From Rhodocyclaceae bacterium (GTDB lineage: Bacteria > Pseudomonadota > Gammaproteobacteria > Burkholderiales > Rhodocyclaceae), in NCBI GenBank assembly GCA_019455325.1, contig JACFMQ010000017.1, forward strand, positions 1-57,443: a stretch of DNA of 57,443 nt, given 5' to 3'. Of the stretch, positions 1-8,989 are shown piece after piece. The notes under the pieces are model-generated. The model did no database searches and was not told where the DNA came from. It was given only the letters and a program-made list of their open reading frames with translations. Position 1 is the first letter of the stretch. Each line of letters starts with the position of its first letter. Position numbers and translations under genes: made by a program.

Positions 1-50
1 GCGCCGATGATAGTGCACTTCCCGTGTGCGAAAGTAGGTCACCGCCAGGC
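1..50 (+). rRNA. rrf: 5S ribosomal RNA, 3' end (partial)
   Basis: The first 50 bases match the 3' part of a proteobacterial 5S rRNA: the GATGATAGTG segment, then CCGTGTGCGAAAGTAGGTC and the closing ACCGCCAGGC. The gene starts before the window. A strong terminator follows at once, so this is the last gene of an rRNA operon. Confidence 0.9.
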
Positions 51-60
51 TTCCCACAAA

Positions 61-93
61 AACACCCAGCAGAACACCTCTGCTGGGTGTTTT
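61..93 (+). terminator. Rho-independent terminator of the rRNA operon
   Basis: AACACCCAGCAG (61-72) and CTGCTGGGTGTT (80-91) form a perfect 12-bp stem with a 7-nt loop, followed by a T-run. A-rich sequence on the left side lets it also act on the minus strand, so it probably ends the converging hydrolase transcript too. Confidence 0.9.
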
Positions 94-133
94 GCTTTCC
101 GAAGCAGCAAAACAGAATGGAGCGCCCGCTGCC

Positions 134-964
134 CTAGGCGGCGGCGAAGGTGAGCAGATCGCGCGTGAAACGCTCGCGCTGCCACTGGTGGGGCGAATGG
201 TCGGTGCCTTCGTAGATGTGCAGCAGGGCGTTCGGGATGCTGTCGCGCACGTAGTGCGCCGTCGCGGCGTGATAGAAGTTGCTTTCTCCGCCGTAGATCA
301 GCAAGGTCGGTACGTCGATCTCGCCCAGCACGAGCCGGTAGTCCGCCTCGGTCAGACTCTGCCAGCAGGCGATCAGCGGCTTCGCGTCGAGCTGGCGCAG
401 CCAGGCGCGCGCCTTCTCCCAGCCCTTGGCGTTTTCCTCGTACTTTTCCCGTGCCCGCCGGTTGAGGCCGAGCGCGCCCAGGCGAAGCACGGTTTCGGCG
501 AAATCCTCCTCGAGCTGCGAGACGAAGCGCTGCGCGCGCGCCGCGTCGAAGTCGCCGTAGATGCCGTGCCGCCAGTCGTCGTCGGTGAGCAGCTTCGGCG
601 ACTGGTCGATCAGGCAGAGCCTGCCGATGCGCTCGCTGCCGTAGTCGCGCAGATACTGCCAGAGCGTCAGCGCGCCCATTGAATGGCCGACCGCGCACAC
701 CCCGTCGAGGTCGTGGTGCGTCAGCAACTGGCGAAGGTCGCGCGCCATGCGGGCGACGGTGGGCGGCGTCTGCGTCCGCAGTGAGTGCCCGCCGTGGCCG
801 CGGGCGTCCCAGCGATAGACGGTGTGGTGCCGGTTGAGTTCGGCCAGATAGGGAAACCACTCGGCGTGGCTGGCGGTCCACCCGTGCAGGAGAAGCAGCG
901 GCGGGCCGTCTCCCGAGATTTTCAGACAGATCCGTTCGCCGTCGTCTGCTGTGAAATGGTCCAT
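134..964 (-). CDS. alpha/beta-fold hydrolase
   Basis: A 276-residue cytoplasmic alpha/beta hydrolase with no signal peptide. The HGW oxyanion-hole motif lies at residues 27-29, the nucleophile elbow GHSMG at 93-97 (Ser95), and the likely catalytic His in GTDHS near 256. The start at 964 has a GGGAG ribosome-binding site four bases upstream. It converges on the rRNA operon and is divergent from the metallo-hydrolase gene. The substrate cannot be told; esterase, lactonase or C-C hydrolase are all possible. Confidence 0.85.
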   Translation of the reverse strand: MDHFTADDGERICLKISGDGPPLLLLHGWTASHAEWFPYLAELNRHHTVYRWDARGHGGHSLRTQTPPTVARMARDLRQLLTHHDLDGVCAVGHSMGALTLWQYLRDYGSERIGRLCLIDQSPKLLTDDDWRHGIYGDFDAARAQRFVSQLEEDFAETVLRLGALGLNRRAREKYEENAKGWEKARAWLRQLDAKPLIACWQSLTEADYRLVLGEIDVPTLLIYGGESNFYHAATAHYVRDSIPNALLHIYEGTDHSPHQWQRERFTRDLLTFAAA

Positions 965-1021
965 GGCGCTCCCGGCATGCGGAAAGCGCGAAGCCTGTCA
1001 CAAGCGGTCGGCGGGAGCAAC

Positions 1022-1027
1022 TATAAT
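1022..1027 (+). promoter_or_regulatory. candidate -10 element (TATAAT)
   Basis: A perfect TATAAT lies 26 bases before the ATG of the metallo-hydrolase gene. No good -35 hexamer is seen at 16-18 bp spacing (CTGTCA at 995-1000 is too far), so the promoter call is tentative. Confidence 0.4.
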
Positions 1028-1052
1028 CGCCGCTTCCTTGTCGGGGTGTCGC

Positions 1053-2003
1053 ATGAAGCTACAGATTCTCCAGTACGAGCACGGCATCAGCGCCATCGAT
1101 GCCGGCTATCTACGCCCGTGCCACGCGGCCATCCACTTCGTCGTCGACGCCGGCCGCGTCGCCATCGTCGACTCCGGCACCAACGAATCGCTGCCGCGCG
1201 TCCGCGAGGCCCTGGCGGCGATGGGGCTGGATGCGGCGAGCGTCGATTACGTGATCCTGACGCACGTCCACCTCGACCACGCCGGCGGCGCGGGCGCGCT
1301 GATGCGCGCGTTCCCCGGCGCCAGCCTCGTCGTGCACCCGCGCGGCGCACGCCACATGGCCGACCCGAGCCGTCTCGTCGCCGGCGCCGCCGCCGTGTAC
1401 GGCAGCACCGAAGTGCGCCGCATGTACGGCGAGATTCTGCCCGTCGCCGCCGAGCGCATCGTCGAGGCGCCGCACGAAACCGTTCTCCGGCTCGGCGGCC
1501 GCGAGCTGCTCTGCCTCGATGCGCCGGGGCACGCCCGCCACCACATCTGCATCGTCGACCGGACCGCCGGCGCCATCTTCACCGGCGATGCCTTCGGACT
1601 CTCCTATCGCGAGCTCGACACGGACGGCCGCCAGTTCGTCTTTCCGACGACGACGCCGGTGCAGTTCGACCCCGAGGCGATGCACGCCACGATCGATCTG
1701 CTGATGTCGTATCAGCCGCGCGCGATGTATCTCACGCATTTCAGCGAACTGCGCGACGTCGAGCGGCACGCCGCCGAACTCCATCGCCTGATCGACGCCC
1801 ACGTCACCATCGCCCGCCGCGAGGCGCGTCCGGGGTCGGACCGGCACGGGCGCATCCGCGCCAATCTCGCCCATCTCCTGGTGAACGAGGTCGAGCGCTT
1901 CGGCTGCCGGCTCGGCCCGGCCGAGGTGCTGGAACTCTGGGGGTCGGACATCGAACTCAACGCCCAGGGCCTGGACGTCTGGCTCGACGCTTCAGCGAAA
2001 TAG
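1053..2003 (+). CDS. MBL-fold metallo-hydrolase
   Basis: A 316-residue metallo-beta-lactamase-fold hydrolase. The metal-binding motif THVHLDH appears near residues 69-75, with a further His in DAPGHARHH and a GDAFG stretch, the usual order for a dinuclear metal centre. The ATG at 1053 is preferred over upstream in-frame codons because the conserved fold begins there and a GGGGTG ribosome-binding site precedes it. Its last 12 bases overlap the end of the converging corA gene. The substrate is unknown; family members cleave thioesters, lactones or phosphodiesters. Confidence 0.85.
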   Translation: MKLQILQYEHGISAIDAGYLRPCHAAIHFVVDAGRVAIVDSGTNESLPRVREALAAMGLDAASVDYVILTHVHLDHAGGAGALMRAFPGASLVVHPRGARHMADPSRLVAGAAAVYGSTEVRRMYGEILPVAAERIVEAPHETVLRLGGRELLCLDAPGHARHHICIVDRTAGAIFTGDAFGLSYRELDTDGRQFVFPTTTPVQFDPEAMHATIDLLMSYQPRAMYLTHFSELRDVERHAAELHRLIDAHVTIARREARPGSDRHGRIRANLAHLLVNEVERFGCRLGPAEVLELWGSDIELNAQGLDVWLDASAK

Positions 2004-3056
2004 CCTTCGCGCCCAGAAGACGGCGAAGAGCGCCAAAGCGACGCCGGCCATCAGTGCCAGCGCCGACCAGAAGCCGTCCGGCGATTCCAGCCAGGGCATG
2101 CTCCGGAAGTTCATGCCGAAGACGCCGGCGACCAGCGCCGCCGGCATGAACACCGTGGTCAGCAGTGTCAGCGTGCGCACTTCCAGGTTCACCCGGTTGC
2201 TGACGCTGTTCAGGTAGACGTCGAGCAGCCCGGCCAGCAGTTCGCGCAGATCTTCCAGTTGTTCCAGCAGGTGCACCGCGTGGTCGTAGACGTCGCGCAG
2301 GTAGAGGCGCGTCTCGTCGGAGAAGAAGGGCGACGGGTTGCGCTGCAGGCTGCCGATCACCTCGCGCATCGGCCAGATCGTCCGCCGCAGTTGCGACAGT
2401 TCGCGCTTCAGCTCGTGCGTCTTGCGCAGCGCGCCGCGCTTCGGCCTGCCGAGGATTTCCTCCTCCAGCGCCTCGCAGCGGTCGCCGATGCGCTCGATGA
2501 CGCTGAAGTAGGCATCGACCATCGCATCGAGCAGCGCGTAGGCGAGATGCTCGGCGCCCAGCCGCCGCTGCGGGCTCTTCTCTGCGCGCAGGCGCTGCCG
2601 GATCGGTTCGAAGGTGCCCGAGGGGCGCTCCTGGAAGGTGAGCACGAAGTCGCGGCCGACGATCAGGCTGATCTGGTCCGTGGCCAGGTCGCTGCGCTGC
2701 CGCCCGACGTCGTAGATGCGGCCGACGATGAACAGGTAGTCGTCGTAGGCCTCCACCTTCGGGCGCTGGTCGGTGTTCAGGATGTCTTCCAGCACCAGCG
2801 GGTGCAGCGAGAAGCGTTGCCCGATGGCGGCCATCAGCGCGCCGTCGTGCACGCCGTAGACGTTCAGCCAGCGCACCGGGAAGTCGCCGGCGGCGTCGAG
2901 TTCGTCGATGCCGGCCAGTTCGCGCTCGACGAGCCCGTCCGGGCCGAAGCCGGTCAGCGTCATCGTCGGCGACTGCGTCCTCACCTCGCCGATATGCACC
3001 AGCGCGCCCGGCGGCAGCCCGCTCTTCTGCGAGCGGCGTTTCTTGGCGCGGGTCAT
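1992..3056 (-). CDS. corA: CorA-type magnesium/divalent metal transporter
   Basis: A 354-residue inner-membrane channel for Mg2+ (possibly Co2+, Ni2+ or Zn2+). It has the long soluble alpha/beta N-terminal domain, a long charged helix, and two C-terminal membrane helices with the CorA signature GMN at residues 314-316 just after the first. The ATG at 3056 overlaps the tcdA stop (ATGA), so the two are translationally coupled as the last genes of an HPt-HD-GYP / tcdA / corA operon. The frame stays open far upstream, but that extension is only the antisense/alternate frame of tcdA. Confidence 0.92.
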   Translation of the reverse strand: MTRAKKRRSQKSGLPPGALVHIGEVRTQSPTMTLTGFGPDGLVERELAGIDELDAAGDFPVRWLNVYGVHDGALMAAIGQRFSLHPLVLEDILNTDQRPKVEAYDDYLFIVGRIYDVGRQRSDLATDQISLIVGRDFVLTFQERPSGTFEPIRQRLRAEKSPQRRLGAEHLAYALLDAMVDAYFSVIERIGDRCEALEEEILGRPKRGALRKTHELKRELSQLRRTIWPMREVIGSLQRNPSPFFSDETRLYLRDVYDHAVHLLEQLEDLRELLAGLLDVYLNSVSNRVNLEVRTLTLLTTVFMPAALVAGVFGMNFRSMPWLESPDGFWSALALMAGVALALFAVFWARRLFR

Positions 3057-3859
3057 CGGTGCGCCTCCCGCAATGCCTGCAGCGCGGCCGACGCGGCGAA
3101 CAGTCCGAAGCTCGCGGTGATGCACACCGACGAACCGAAGCCGGCGCAGTTGAGGCCGCCGCTGCCGCCGTTCGCCGGTACGTCGCAGGCAGCGGCGAGC
3201 GAGCGCTGCAGCGGCTCGGTGGAGTAGACGGCGGCGACGCCGAAGCGCTTCTTGGCGTCGCGCGGGAAGCGATGCTCCCGGCGCAACTGCGCGCGCACCT
3301 TGGCGAGTAGCGGATCCTGCTCGCTGCGCGCCAGGTCGTCGACGCGGATGCGGCACGGATCGCTCTTGCCGCCGGCGCCGCCGGCGACGACCACGGGAAG
3401 GCCGTGCGCGCGGCAAAAGGCGATCATCGCCACCTTGGCGCGCACCTGGTCGATCGCGTCGACGACGAGATCGAAGCCACCGTCGAGCAACTGCGCGGCG
3501 TTCTCCGGCGCGACGAACTCCTCGACCTCGATGACCACGCACGCCGGATTGATCGCGCGGATGCGCTCGGCCATCGCCGTCACCTTCGCCTTGCCGAGGT
3601 TTTCCTCGATGGCGTGTGCCTGCCGGTTGATGTTCGACTCGGCGACGTGGTCGAGGTCGATCAGCGTCAGCCGGCCGACGCCGCTGCGCGCCAGCGCCTC
3701 GGCCGTCCACGAGCCGACGCCGCCGATGCCGACGACGCAGACGTGGGCGCTGCGGTAGCGCGCCAGCGCGTCGGCGCCGTGCAGCCGGCCGACGCCGCCG
3801 AAGCGGCGGTCGAAGTCGGCCTCCGGATGCGCTCCGTCCGGCGGCAGGGGCGTCGCCAT
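3053..3859 (-). CDS. tcdA: tRNA threonylcarbamoyladenosine dehydratase (TcdA/CsdL)
   Basis: A 268-residue E1-like enzyme that uses ATP to cyclise t6A37 to ct6A37 in ANN-decoding tRNAs. The N-terminal [12 protein letters not shown] stretch is typical of TcdA, and the nucleotide-binding GIGGVGS lies at 44-50, followed by LIDLDHV and NINRQ. The C-terminal [16 protein letters not shown] is also characteristic. The ATG at 3859 overlaps the stop of the upstream HD-GYP gene by one base (TGATG), and its own stop overlaps the corA start. Confidence 0.93.
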   Translation of the reverse strand: MATPLPPDGAHPEADFDRRFGGVGRLHGADALARYRSAHVCVVGIGGVGSWTAEALARSGVGRLTLIDLDHVAESNINRQAHAIEENLGKAKVTAMAERIRAINPACVVIEVEEFVAPENAAQLLDGGFDLVVDAIDQVRAKVAMIAFCRAHGLPVVVAGGAGGKSDPCRIRVDDLARSEQDPLLAKVRAQLRREHRFPRDAKKRFGVAAVYSTEPLQRSLAAACDVPANGGSGGLNCAGFGSSVCITASFGLFAASAALQALREAHR

Positions 3860-4959
3860 CAGCTCTCGATGGTGCGCCGGATGACGCGGTTGAAGGGCTC
3901 GATCCACTCCGGCGCGAACTGCTTGTCGCAGGCGTTGATCTCGGCGATGGCGCGCAGCACCGAGCGGTTGCGGCCGCGGTGGATGTGCTTGAGGATGATC
4001 GCCTCGAAGGCGTCGACGATGGCCAGCAGCTTGGCGCCGTCGCAGATATCGTCGCCCTTCAGGCCCGCCGGGTAGCCGCTGCCGTCCGGCATCTCGTGGT
4101 GCTGCGCGATCATGCGGGCGGCGTCTTCCCAGCCCTCCATGCGCTGGACCAGCCCGGCGGCGTAGCCGGGATGGCTGTGCAGGACCATCTTCTCCTCGTT
4201 GTTCATGCGCCCGACGTGCAGCCACAGCGGCTCCGGCAGCAGCATCATGCCGAGGTCGTGCAGGTAGACGGCGGCCTCGAGCTGGACCGGGTCGAGCTTC
4301 TTGCCGCCGATCTGGTTGGTTTCCAGTGCCAGGCGCAGGATGCGGTTGGTGCGGCCCTTGAACATCGGCGAGCGGGCCTCCGACTGCAGCGCGATGGCGC
4401 GGAAGAAGCGCAGGTCGTCGGCCACCTGCAGATTCTTGCGCGAGGTCGCCAGGCTCTTGCCGGCGGGCAGGATGGTGCTCGCCGCCGCCTTGAAGCCGGT
4501 CACCGATTCGATCAGCGCCGAGGCGGCGGTGTCGATGCCCTCGGGCATCGAGCGCGACATCCTTTCCAGCCCCTGCACCAGTTGCGGCAGGCGCAGGTTG
4601 TCGAGCGGATGGTGCGAGAGCAGCGAGTCGGTGGCCAGTTCCAGACGGTCGGTGGCGAGCAGGACGGCCTCGGCGGTGAGGTCGGAGAAGACCACCTCGC
4701 CGGCGCGCAGGCGGGAGAGCAGGCCCTCGATCGGATGCGCGATGGCGACGGCGAAGTCCACCTTACACATCGCCGCGTCGCCCTTGATGTTGTGCATCGC
4801 CCGGAACAGGCTGGCGATCGCCTCGCGGTCGCCGGGAACGTCCTTCAGGCGGGAGACGTCGCGCTCGATGGTCAGCACGTGGTCAACCAGCGCGTCGAAG
4901 AAGGTCTGCAGCGCCTCCTCGTCCTCGACCGTCGGCGGGATGATCGTGTCGATGTCCAT
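3859..4959 (-). CDS. HPt-HD-GYP fusion protein (putative c-di-GMP phosphodiesterase)
   Basis: A 366-residue cytoplasmic protein. Residues 10-110 form a histidine phosphotransfer domain with the phospho-site in MHNIKGDA (His56). Residues 175-366 form an HD-GYP domain: HD at 234-235, HSHPGYAAG at 261-269, HHE at 287-289 and GYP at 295-297. The motif after HD reads HDLGMM, so the usual lysine of HDxGK is missing, while the likely metal ligands remain. The layout suggests c-di-GMP hydrolysis controlled by phosphorelay, but no cognate kinase is adjacent. It leads the operon with tcdA and corA and is divergent from the FKBP gene. Confidence 0.85.
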   Translation of the reverse strand: MDIDTIIPPTVEDEEALQTFFDALVDHVLTIERDVSRLKDVPGDREAIASLFRAMHNIKGDAAMCKVDFAVAIAHPIEGLLSRLRAGEVVFSDLTAEAVLLATDRLELATDSLLSHHPLDNLRLPQLVQGLERMSRSMPEGIDTAASALIESVTGFKAAASTILPAGKSLATSRKNLQVADDLRFFRAIALQSEARSPMFKGRTNRILRLALETNQIGGKKLDPVQLEAAVYLHDLGMMLLPEPLWLHVGRMNNEEKMVLHSHPGYAAGLVQRMEGWEDAARMIAQHHEMPDGSGYPAGLKGDDICDGAKLLAIVDAFEAIILKHIHRGRNRSVLRAIAEINACDKQFAPEWIEPFNRVIRRTIES

Positions 4960-5047
4960 GGAGCTCCCTTCGATTCCGAAGGGTCCAGTTTATCCGATGC
5001 GGCAAAAAAGCGCCGACGCGAGCGCTCTCGGCTAAACTGCACCCCCC

Positions 5048-5066
5048 CGGGCCGTTTACCGGCCCG
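5048..5066 (+). other. GC-rich hairpin in the FKBP 5' leader
   Basis: CGGGCCG (5048-5054) and CGGCCCG (5060-5066) form a perfect 7-bp stem with a TTTAC loop, in the divergent intergenic region 33 bases before the FKBP start codon. It could be an mRNA leader structure; no known riboswitch is recognised. Confidence 0.3.
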
Positions 5067-5098
5067 TTCCTCCGTTTCTTTCCGCAAGGAGACCCAAC

Positions 5099-5446
5099 AT
5101 GTCCGCCACCCCCGCCGCCAGCGGCCTCGTCATCGAAGAACTGGTCCTCGGCACCGGCGCCGAAGCCAAGCCCGGCAAGCTGGTCGTCGTGCACTACACC
5201 GGCTGGCTGACCGACGGCAGCAAGTTCGATTCCAGCCACGACCGCAACGACCCCTTCGTCTTCCCGCTCGCCCAGGGCTACGTCATTCCGGGCTGGGACC
5301 AGGGCGTGCAGGGCATGCGCGTCGGCGGCAAGCGCAAGCTGACCATCCCGCCCGAGCTCGGCTACGGCGCGCGCGGCGCCGGCGGCGTGATTCCGCCGGA
5401 TGCGACGCTGGTCTTCGAAGTCGCGCTGATCGACGTCAAGGAATGA
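5099..5446 (+). CDS. FKBP-type peptidyl-prolyl cis-trans isomerase
   Basis: A minimal 115-residue single-domain FKBP that speeds prolyl bond isomerisation. It carries the canonical [25 protein letters not shown] and IPPELGYG segments that form the active pocket. There is no signal peptide, so it is cytoplasmic. AAGGAG lies eight bases before the ATG. The stop overlaps the start of the following pseudouridine synthase (ATGA). Confidence 0.95.
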   Translation: MSATPAASGLVIEELVLGTGAEAKPGKLVVVHYTGWLTDGSKFDSSHDRNDPFVFPLAQGYVIPGWDQGVQGMRVGGKRKLTIPPELGYGARGAGGVIPPDATLVFEVALIDVKE

Positions 5447-6276
5447 ACGCCGGCGACCGGCCGCGCAAGCCGGGCGCCGCCGCCGGCCCGGCGCGGCGCG
5501 TGCCCGGGCCGGGTCGCGCGCAGCCGCCGTCGGCCCCGGCCGCCGCGCCCGAGGGCGTGCGCATCTCCAAGCTGATGGCCGAGCGCGGCCTCTGCTCGCG
5601 GCGCGAGGCCGACGCCTACATCGAGCGCGGCTGGGTCTTCGTCGATGGCCAACGCGTCACCGAACTCGGCACCCGCGCCGCGCCGGACGCGCGCATCACC
5701 CTGGCGCCGGAGGCGCGCAGCGCGCAGGAAGAGCGCGTCACCATCCTGCTCAACAAGCCGGTCGGCTACGTCTCCGGCCAGCCCGAGCCCGGCTTCCAGC
5801 CGGCGGTCTCGCTGGTCGGCCGTGACACGCAGTGGCGCGCCGACCAGGGGCCGACGTTCCGCCCGGCGCACCTGAAGGGGCTGGCGCCGGCCGGCCGCCT
5901 CGACATCGACTCCACCGGCCTGCTCGTGCTGACGCAGGACGGACGCATCGCGCGCCGGCTGATCGGCGACGATTCGCCGGTGGAGAAGGAATACCTGGTG
6001 CGCGTCGAGGGCCGGCTCGCCGCCGACGGACTGCGCCTGCTGAACCACGGCCTGTCGCTCGACGACCGGCCGCTGCGGCCGGCGAAGGTCGCGTGGCTGA
6101 ACGACGACCAGTTGCGCTTCGTGCTGCGCGAGGGGCGCAAGCGGCAGATCCGCCGCATGTGCGAACTGGTCGGCCTCAAGGTCGTCGGCCTGAAGCGCGT
6201 GCGCATCGGCGGCGTCCGCCTCGGCGAGCTGCCGACCGGGCAGTGGCGCTACCTGCGCGCCGACGAATCGTTCTGA
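5443..6276 (+). CDS. rRNA pseudouridine synthase, RsuA/RluF-like
   Basis: A 277-residue enzyme converting a specific uridine of rRNA to pseudouridine. After a basic Pro/Ala-rich N-terminus of about 35 residues comes an S4 RNA-binding domain ([20 protein letters not shown]), then the RsuA-type catalytic domain with the active Asp in [11 protein letters not shown] and the [10 protein letters not shown] segment. The S4 region resembles RluF (23S U2604) more than RluB, but the subtype is not certain. The start at 5443 overlaps the FKBP stop by four bases, so the pair is coupled. Confidence 0.88.
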   Translation: MNAGDRPRKPGAAAGPARRVPGPGRAQPPSAPAAAPEGVRISKLMAERGLCSRREADAYIERGWVFVDGQRVTELGTRAAPDARITLAPEARSAQEERVTILLNKPVGYVSGQPEPGFQPAVSLVGRDTQWRADQGPTFRPAHLKGLAPAGRLDIDSTGLLVLTQDGRIARRLIGDDSPVEKEYLVRVEGRLAADGLRLLNHGLSLDDRPLRPAKVAWLNDDQLRFVLREGRKRQIRRMCELVGLKVVGLKRVRIGGVRLGELPTGQWRYLRADESF

Positions 6277-6292
6277 GCGGCGGCGCCCGGGC

Positions 6293-6781
6293 TCACTCGC
6301 AGGTCGCCCGGCATGCCGCCGGGTCGGTCGCGCAGGCGGCAGCCGAATCGGCGCGGCAGGCCTCGCGGCTGCGGTAGGCGAAGACGACGTCCGGGCCGTA
6401 GCCGCAGGCCACGCGCGTCATCTTGCCGTCCTTGCCGACGGTGATCCGCGTCGGCTTCAACTGCTTCAGCGTCGCCGCCGGCAGATCGCAGGACAGGTAG
6501 GCGTGGAAGGCGCCGTCCTTTGTCTCCCAGAGCACCACGTTCTTCAGCTTGCGGTAGAGCTGGTAGTCCTTGCAGACGTCCGGGCCCTTGCCGTAGATGC
6601 GGCTGTTGTCGCTGCAGTAGCCGGTGTAGGTGAACGCCAGCTCCTCCTCGGTCGGGCAGTTGGCGACCTGGACGACGTCGGCGAGGTCCGGACAGACGAC
6701 TTCGCCGGCCGCCGCCAGGGTCGGCAGCGCGGCGAGGGTCAGCGCGAGGCTTCGGACGAGAGTCGGCATGCGTTGCATCAT
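6293..6781 (-). CDS. secreted Cys-rich protein of unknown function
   Basis: A 162-residue protein. The first 25 residues form a signal peptide (basic start, hydrophobic core, cleavage probably after LAAA), so it is periplasmic or secreted. The mature part has many cysteines in spaced pairs, suggesting disulphides. The first of two adjacent ATGs is chosen because GGAG lies at suitable spacing upstream. No family is recognised with confidence. It converges on the pseudouridine synthase gene. Confidence 0.75.
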   Translation of the reverse strand: MMQRMPTLVRSLALTLAALPTLAAAGEVVCPDLADVVQVANCPTEEELAFTYTGYCSDNSRIYGKGPDVCKDYQLYRKLKNVVLWETKDGAFHAYLSCDLPAATLKQLKPTRITVGKDGKMTRVACGYGPDVVFAYRSREACRADSAAACATDPAACRATCE

Positions 6782-7016
6782 CGGCGGATCTCCAGAAAAA
6801 CGGTAACGGGGGGCCGCGGCGGGCCGCAGGCGCCATTGTGCCTGCCAACGCGCGCCGGCGCATCCCGTCGCCGGTCTGGCGGAAGATCGCTGTTTTCTGC
6901 TACCTTGCTCGGATCGAGCGGTCGTCGCCGGGCGTCGGGGGATGTCGGGGCGGCCGTTCCGGCACGTCGCCGGGCGGCTTTCCGGGCCGCGCCGCGGCGT
7001 GGGGAGGAGACGCTGC

Positions 7017-8669
7017 ATGGAAGAGGAAGAACAACAAGGGGAAGTACGGCGCGGCGCCGGCCTGCAACTGCGCTTCGATCCGGAGGCGCGGGCGGTGATC
7101 GCGACCGTCGAGCCGGCGGCCGCCTCGGCGCCGATCGACGAAGCCTGGCTGCGCGCGTGCCTCGACGAACTGGGCTACGGCGCGCTGCGCTATCTGCCGG
7201 CCGCCGCCACCGTCCTCCTCAGCCAGTACAACAGCGGTGCGCCGGTCGCCGCGCTGCGTCTGGCCGAATGCGTCGACGCGGCCTTCTCGCTGACGCTGGC
7301 GGCGGACAGCCTGTCCGCGCTGCTCGACGTCACGCCGGCGCAGGGCGGAGACCCTGTGTCCGAAGCGGCGGTCGTCGAGGCGCTGGTGGCGCGCGGCATC
7401 ATCGACGGCGTCGATGTCAACGCGATCCGCCAGGCCGCCGCCGCCGGCGACGGCCGCGGCATCGTCGTCGCCCGCGGCCGGCCGCCGGTGCACGGCGAGG
7501 ACGGCCGGCTGGAAAAGCTGCTGCCGGACGCCCGCGACCGCACGCCGCGCGTCGATGAATCGGGTCGCGTCGATTACCGCGAGCTCGGCGACATCGTCGT
7601 CGTCCATCCCGGCGACCGGCTGATGCTGCGCCATCCTCCGACCGACGGCGTGCCCGGCCTCGACCTGCTCGGCCGGCCGATCCCGGCGCGCGCCGGCAAG
7701 GACGAAATGTTCGCCGCCGACCTGTCGGGCGCCGCCGTCGACGCCGCCGACCCGAACCTGCTCGTCGCCACCGCCGTCGGCCTGCCGGTGCAGGTGGTCG
7801 GCGGCATGATCGTCGAACCGGTGTTCTCCGTCGCCGAGGTCGGCACCGCCAGCGGCAACATCCGTTTCGACGGCAGCGTCATCATCCGGGGCGACGTCGT
7901 CGCCGGCATGTGCGTGTACGCCAGCGGCGACATCGAGGTCGGCGGCATGGTCGAGGCGGCGACGCTGGAGGCCGGCGGCAGCATCGTGATCAAGGGCGGC
8001 GTCGTCGGCGGCCTCGGCCGCAAGGACGGCGGCGAGCACCTCCTCCGCTGCGGCGGCTCGTTCAACGCCGCCTATGCGCAGCAGGCGCGGATCGAGGCCG
8101 GCGACAGCATCTTCATCGACGACACGGCCATGCAGTGCGAACTGATCGCGGTGAACCACGTGCTCGTCGGCAACAAGCGGCGCGGCCACATCATCGGCGG
8201 CCGCGCGCAGGCGACGCTGTCGATCAAGGGCAAGGTGCTCGGCTCGCCGAACCGCGTCGCCACGCGCTTCGAGATCGGCGTCGATCCGAACCTGCTCAAG
8301 CAGGTGCACGAAATGGCCAAGGCGCGCGACGCCAAGGAAACGCAACTGCTCGAAATCAGCAAGCTGCTCGACTTCGCCGCCCACAATCCGCAGCGCATCC
8401 GCCCGGAAATGCTCGACAAGGCGCGCGCCACCGCCGCCGTGCTGTCGGCCGGGATCGCCGAGCTGCGCACCGAGGAACAGGCGCTGACGAAGAAGATCGA
8501 ACTGGCGCAGCAGTCGCGCGTGATCGCCAGCGAGGTGATGCACGAAGGCGTCGAGGTGACGATGGGCGGCTATCGCTATCGCGTCGTCGGCGAGCACGGC
8601 GCCGGCGCCGTCGGCCTCGGCAAGGGCAGCCTCGGGATGTTCTCGATCGACGAGGTGGACGGCGGCTGA
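7017..8669 (+). CDS. DUF342 / FapA-domain protein
   Basis: A 550-residue cytoplasmic protein of the DUF342 (FapA) family, some members of which are linked to polymer or surface functions. The centre (about residues 190-430) has the glycine-rich repeats of a right-handed beta-helix (for example GNIRFDGSVIIRGDV and ASGDIEVGGMVEAA). Residues about 430-510 form an Ala/Lys/Glu coiled coil, followed by a short beta domain. GGAGGAGA lies just before the ATG at 7017. It stands alone, and its role here is unknown. Confidence 0.85.
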   Translation: MEEEEQQGEVRRGAGLQLRFDPEARAVIATVEPAAASAPIDEAWLRACLDELGYGALRYLPAAATVLLSQYNSGAPVAALRLAECVDAAFSLTLAADSLSALLDVTPAQGGDPVSEAAVVEALVARGIIDGVDVNAIRQAAAAGDGRGIVVARGRPPVHGEDGRLEKLLPDARDRTPRVDESGRVDYRELGDIVVVHPGDRLMLRHPPTDGVPGLDLLGRPIPARAGKDEMFAADLSGAAVDAADPNLLVATAVGLPVQVVGGMIVEPVFSVAEVGTASGNIRFDGSVIIRGDVVAGMCVYASGDIEVGGMVEAATLEAGGSIVIKGGVVGGLGRKDGGEHLLRCGGSFNAAYAQQARIEAGDSIFIDDTAMQCELIAVNHVLVGNKRRGHIIGGRAQATLSIKGKVLGSPNRVATRFEIGVDPNLLKQVHEMAKARDAKETQLLEISKLLDFAAHNPQRIRPEMLDKARATAAVLSAGIAELRTEEQALTKKIELAQQSRVIASEVMHEGVEVTMGGYRYRVVGEHGAGAVGLGKGSLGMFSIDEVDGG

Positions 8670-8677
8670 GCTCCGGG

Positions 8678-8989
8678 TCAGCCGGGCGGGGCGTCGGAGT
8701 CGCAGCCCCGGCCGGCGGCGATCCAGCGCGCGAAGAGGCGCGCGGCGACATGGCGGCCGCCGCGCGGCAGCCAGCGCAGATGGTGCTCCGGCGCGAGCAG
8801 CAGGCCGCAGGCATAGCGGCCGTCCTGCCAGGTCAGCGCCGGGCAGGCGCCGCGCCGGCGGCGGAAGAGGATGATTCCCGCCGGGCAGGGCTCGGCCGCG
8901 CAGCAGACGCCGCAGCCGTTGCACGCTTCGCCAGCCGGCGGCTTCGGCGGTGCCCCGGCGCGCAGGAAGACGACGCGCGTCCGGCTCAT
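8678..8989 (-). CDS. small YkgJ-like Cys-cluster protein
   Basis: A 103-residue protein with the cluster CNGCGVCCAAEPC near residues 23-35 and further cysteines downstream. This resembles the YkgJ-type putative zinc- or iron-chelating family (CxxCGxCC). Its ATG overlaps the stop of the FtsX permease gene (ATGA), so it is translated as the last gene of the export operon. Whether it serves the transporter is unknown. Confidence 0.75.
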   Translation of the reverse strand: MSRTRVVFLRAGAPPKPPAGEACNGCGVCCAAEPCPAGIILFRRRRGACPALTWQDGRYACGLLLAPEHHLRWLPRGGRHVAARLFARWIAAGRGCDSDAPPG

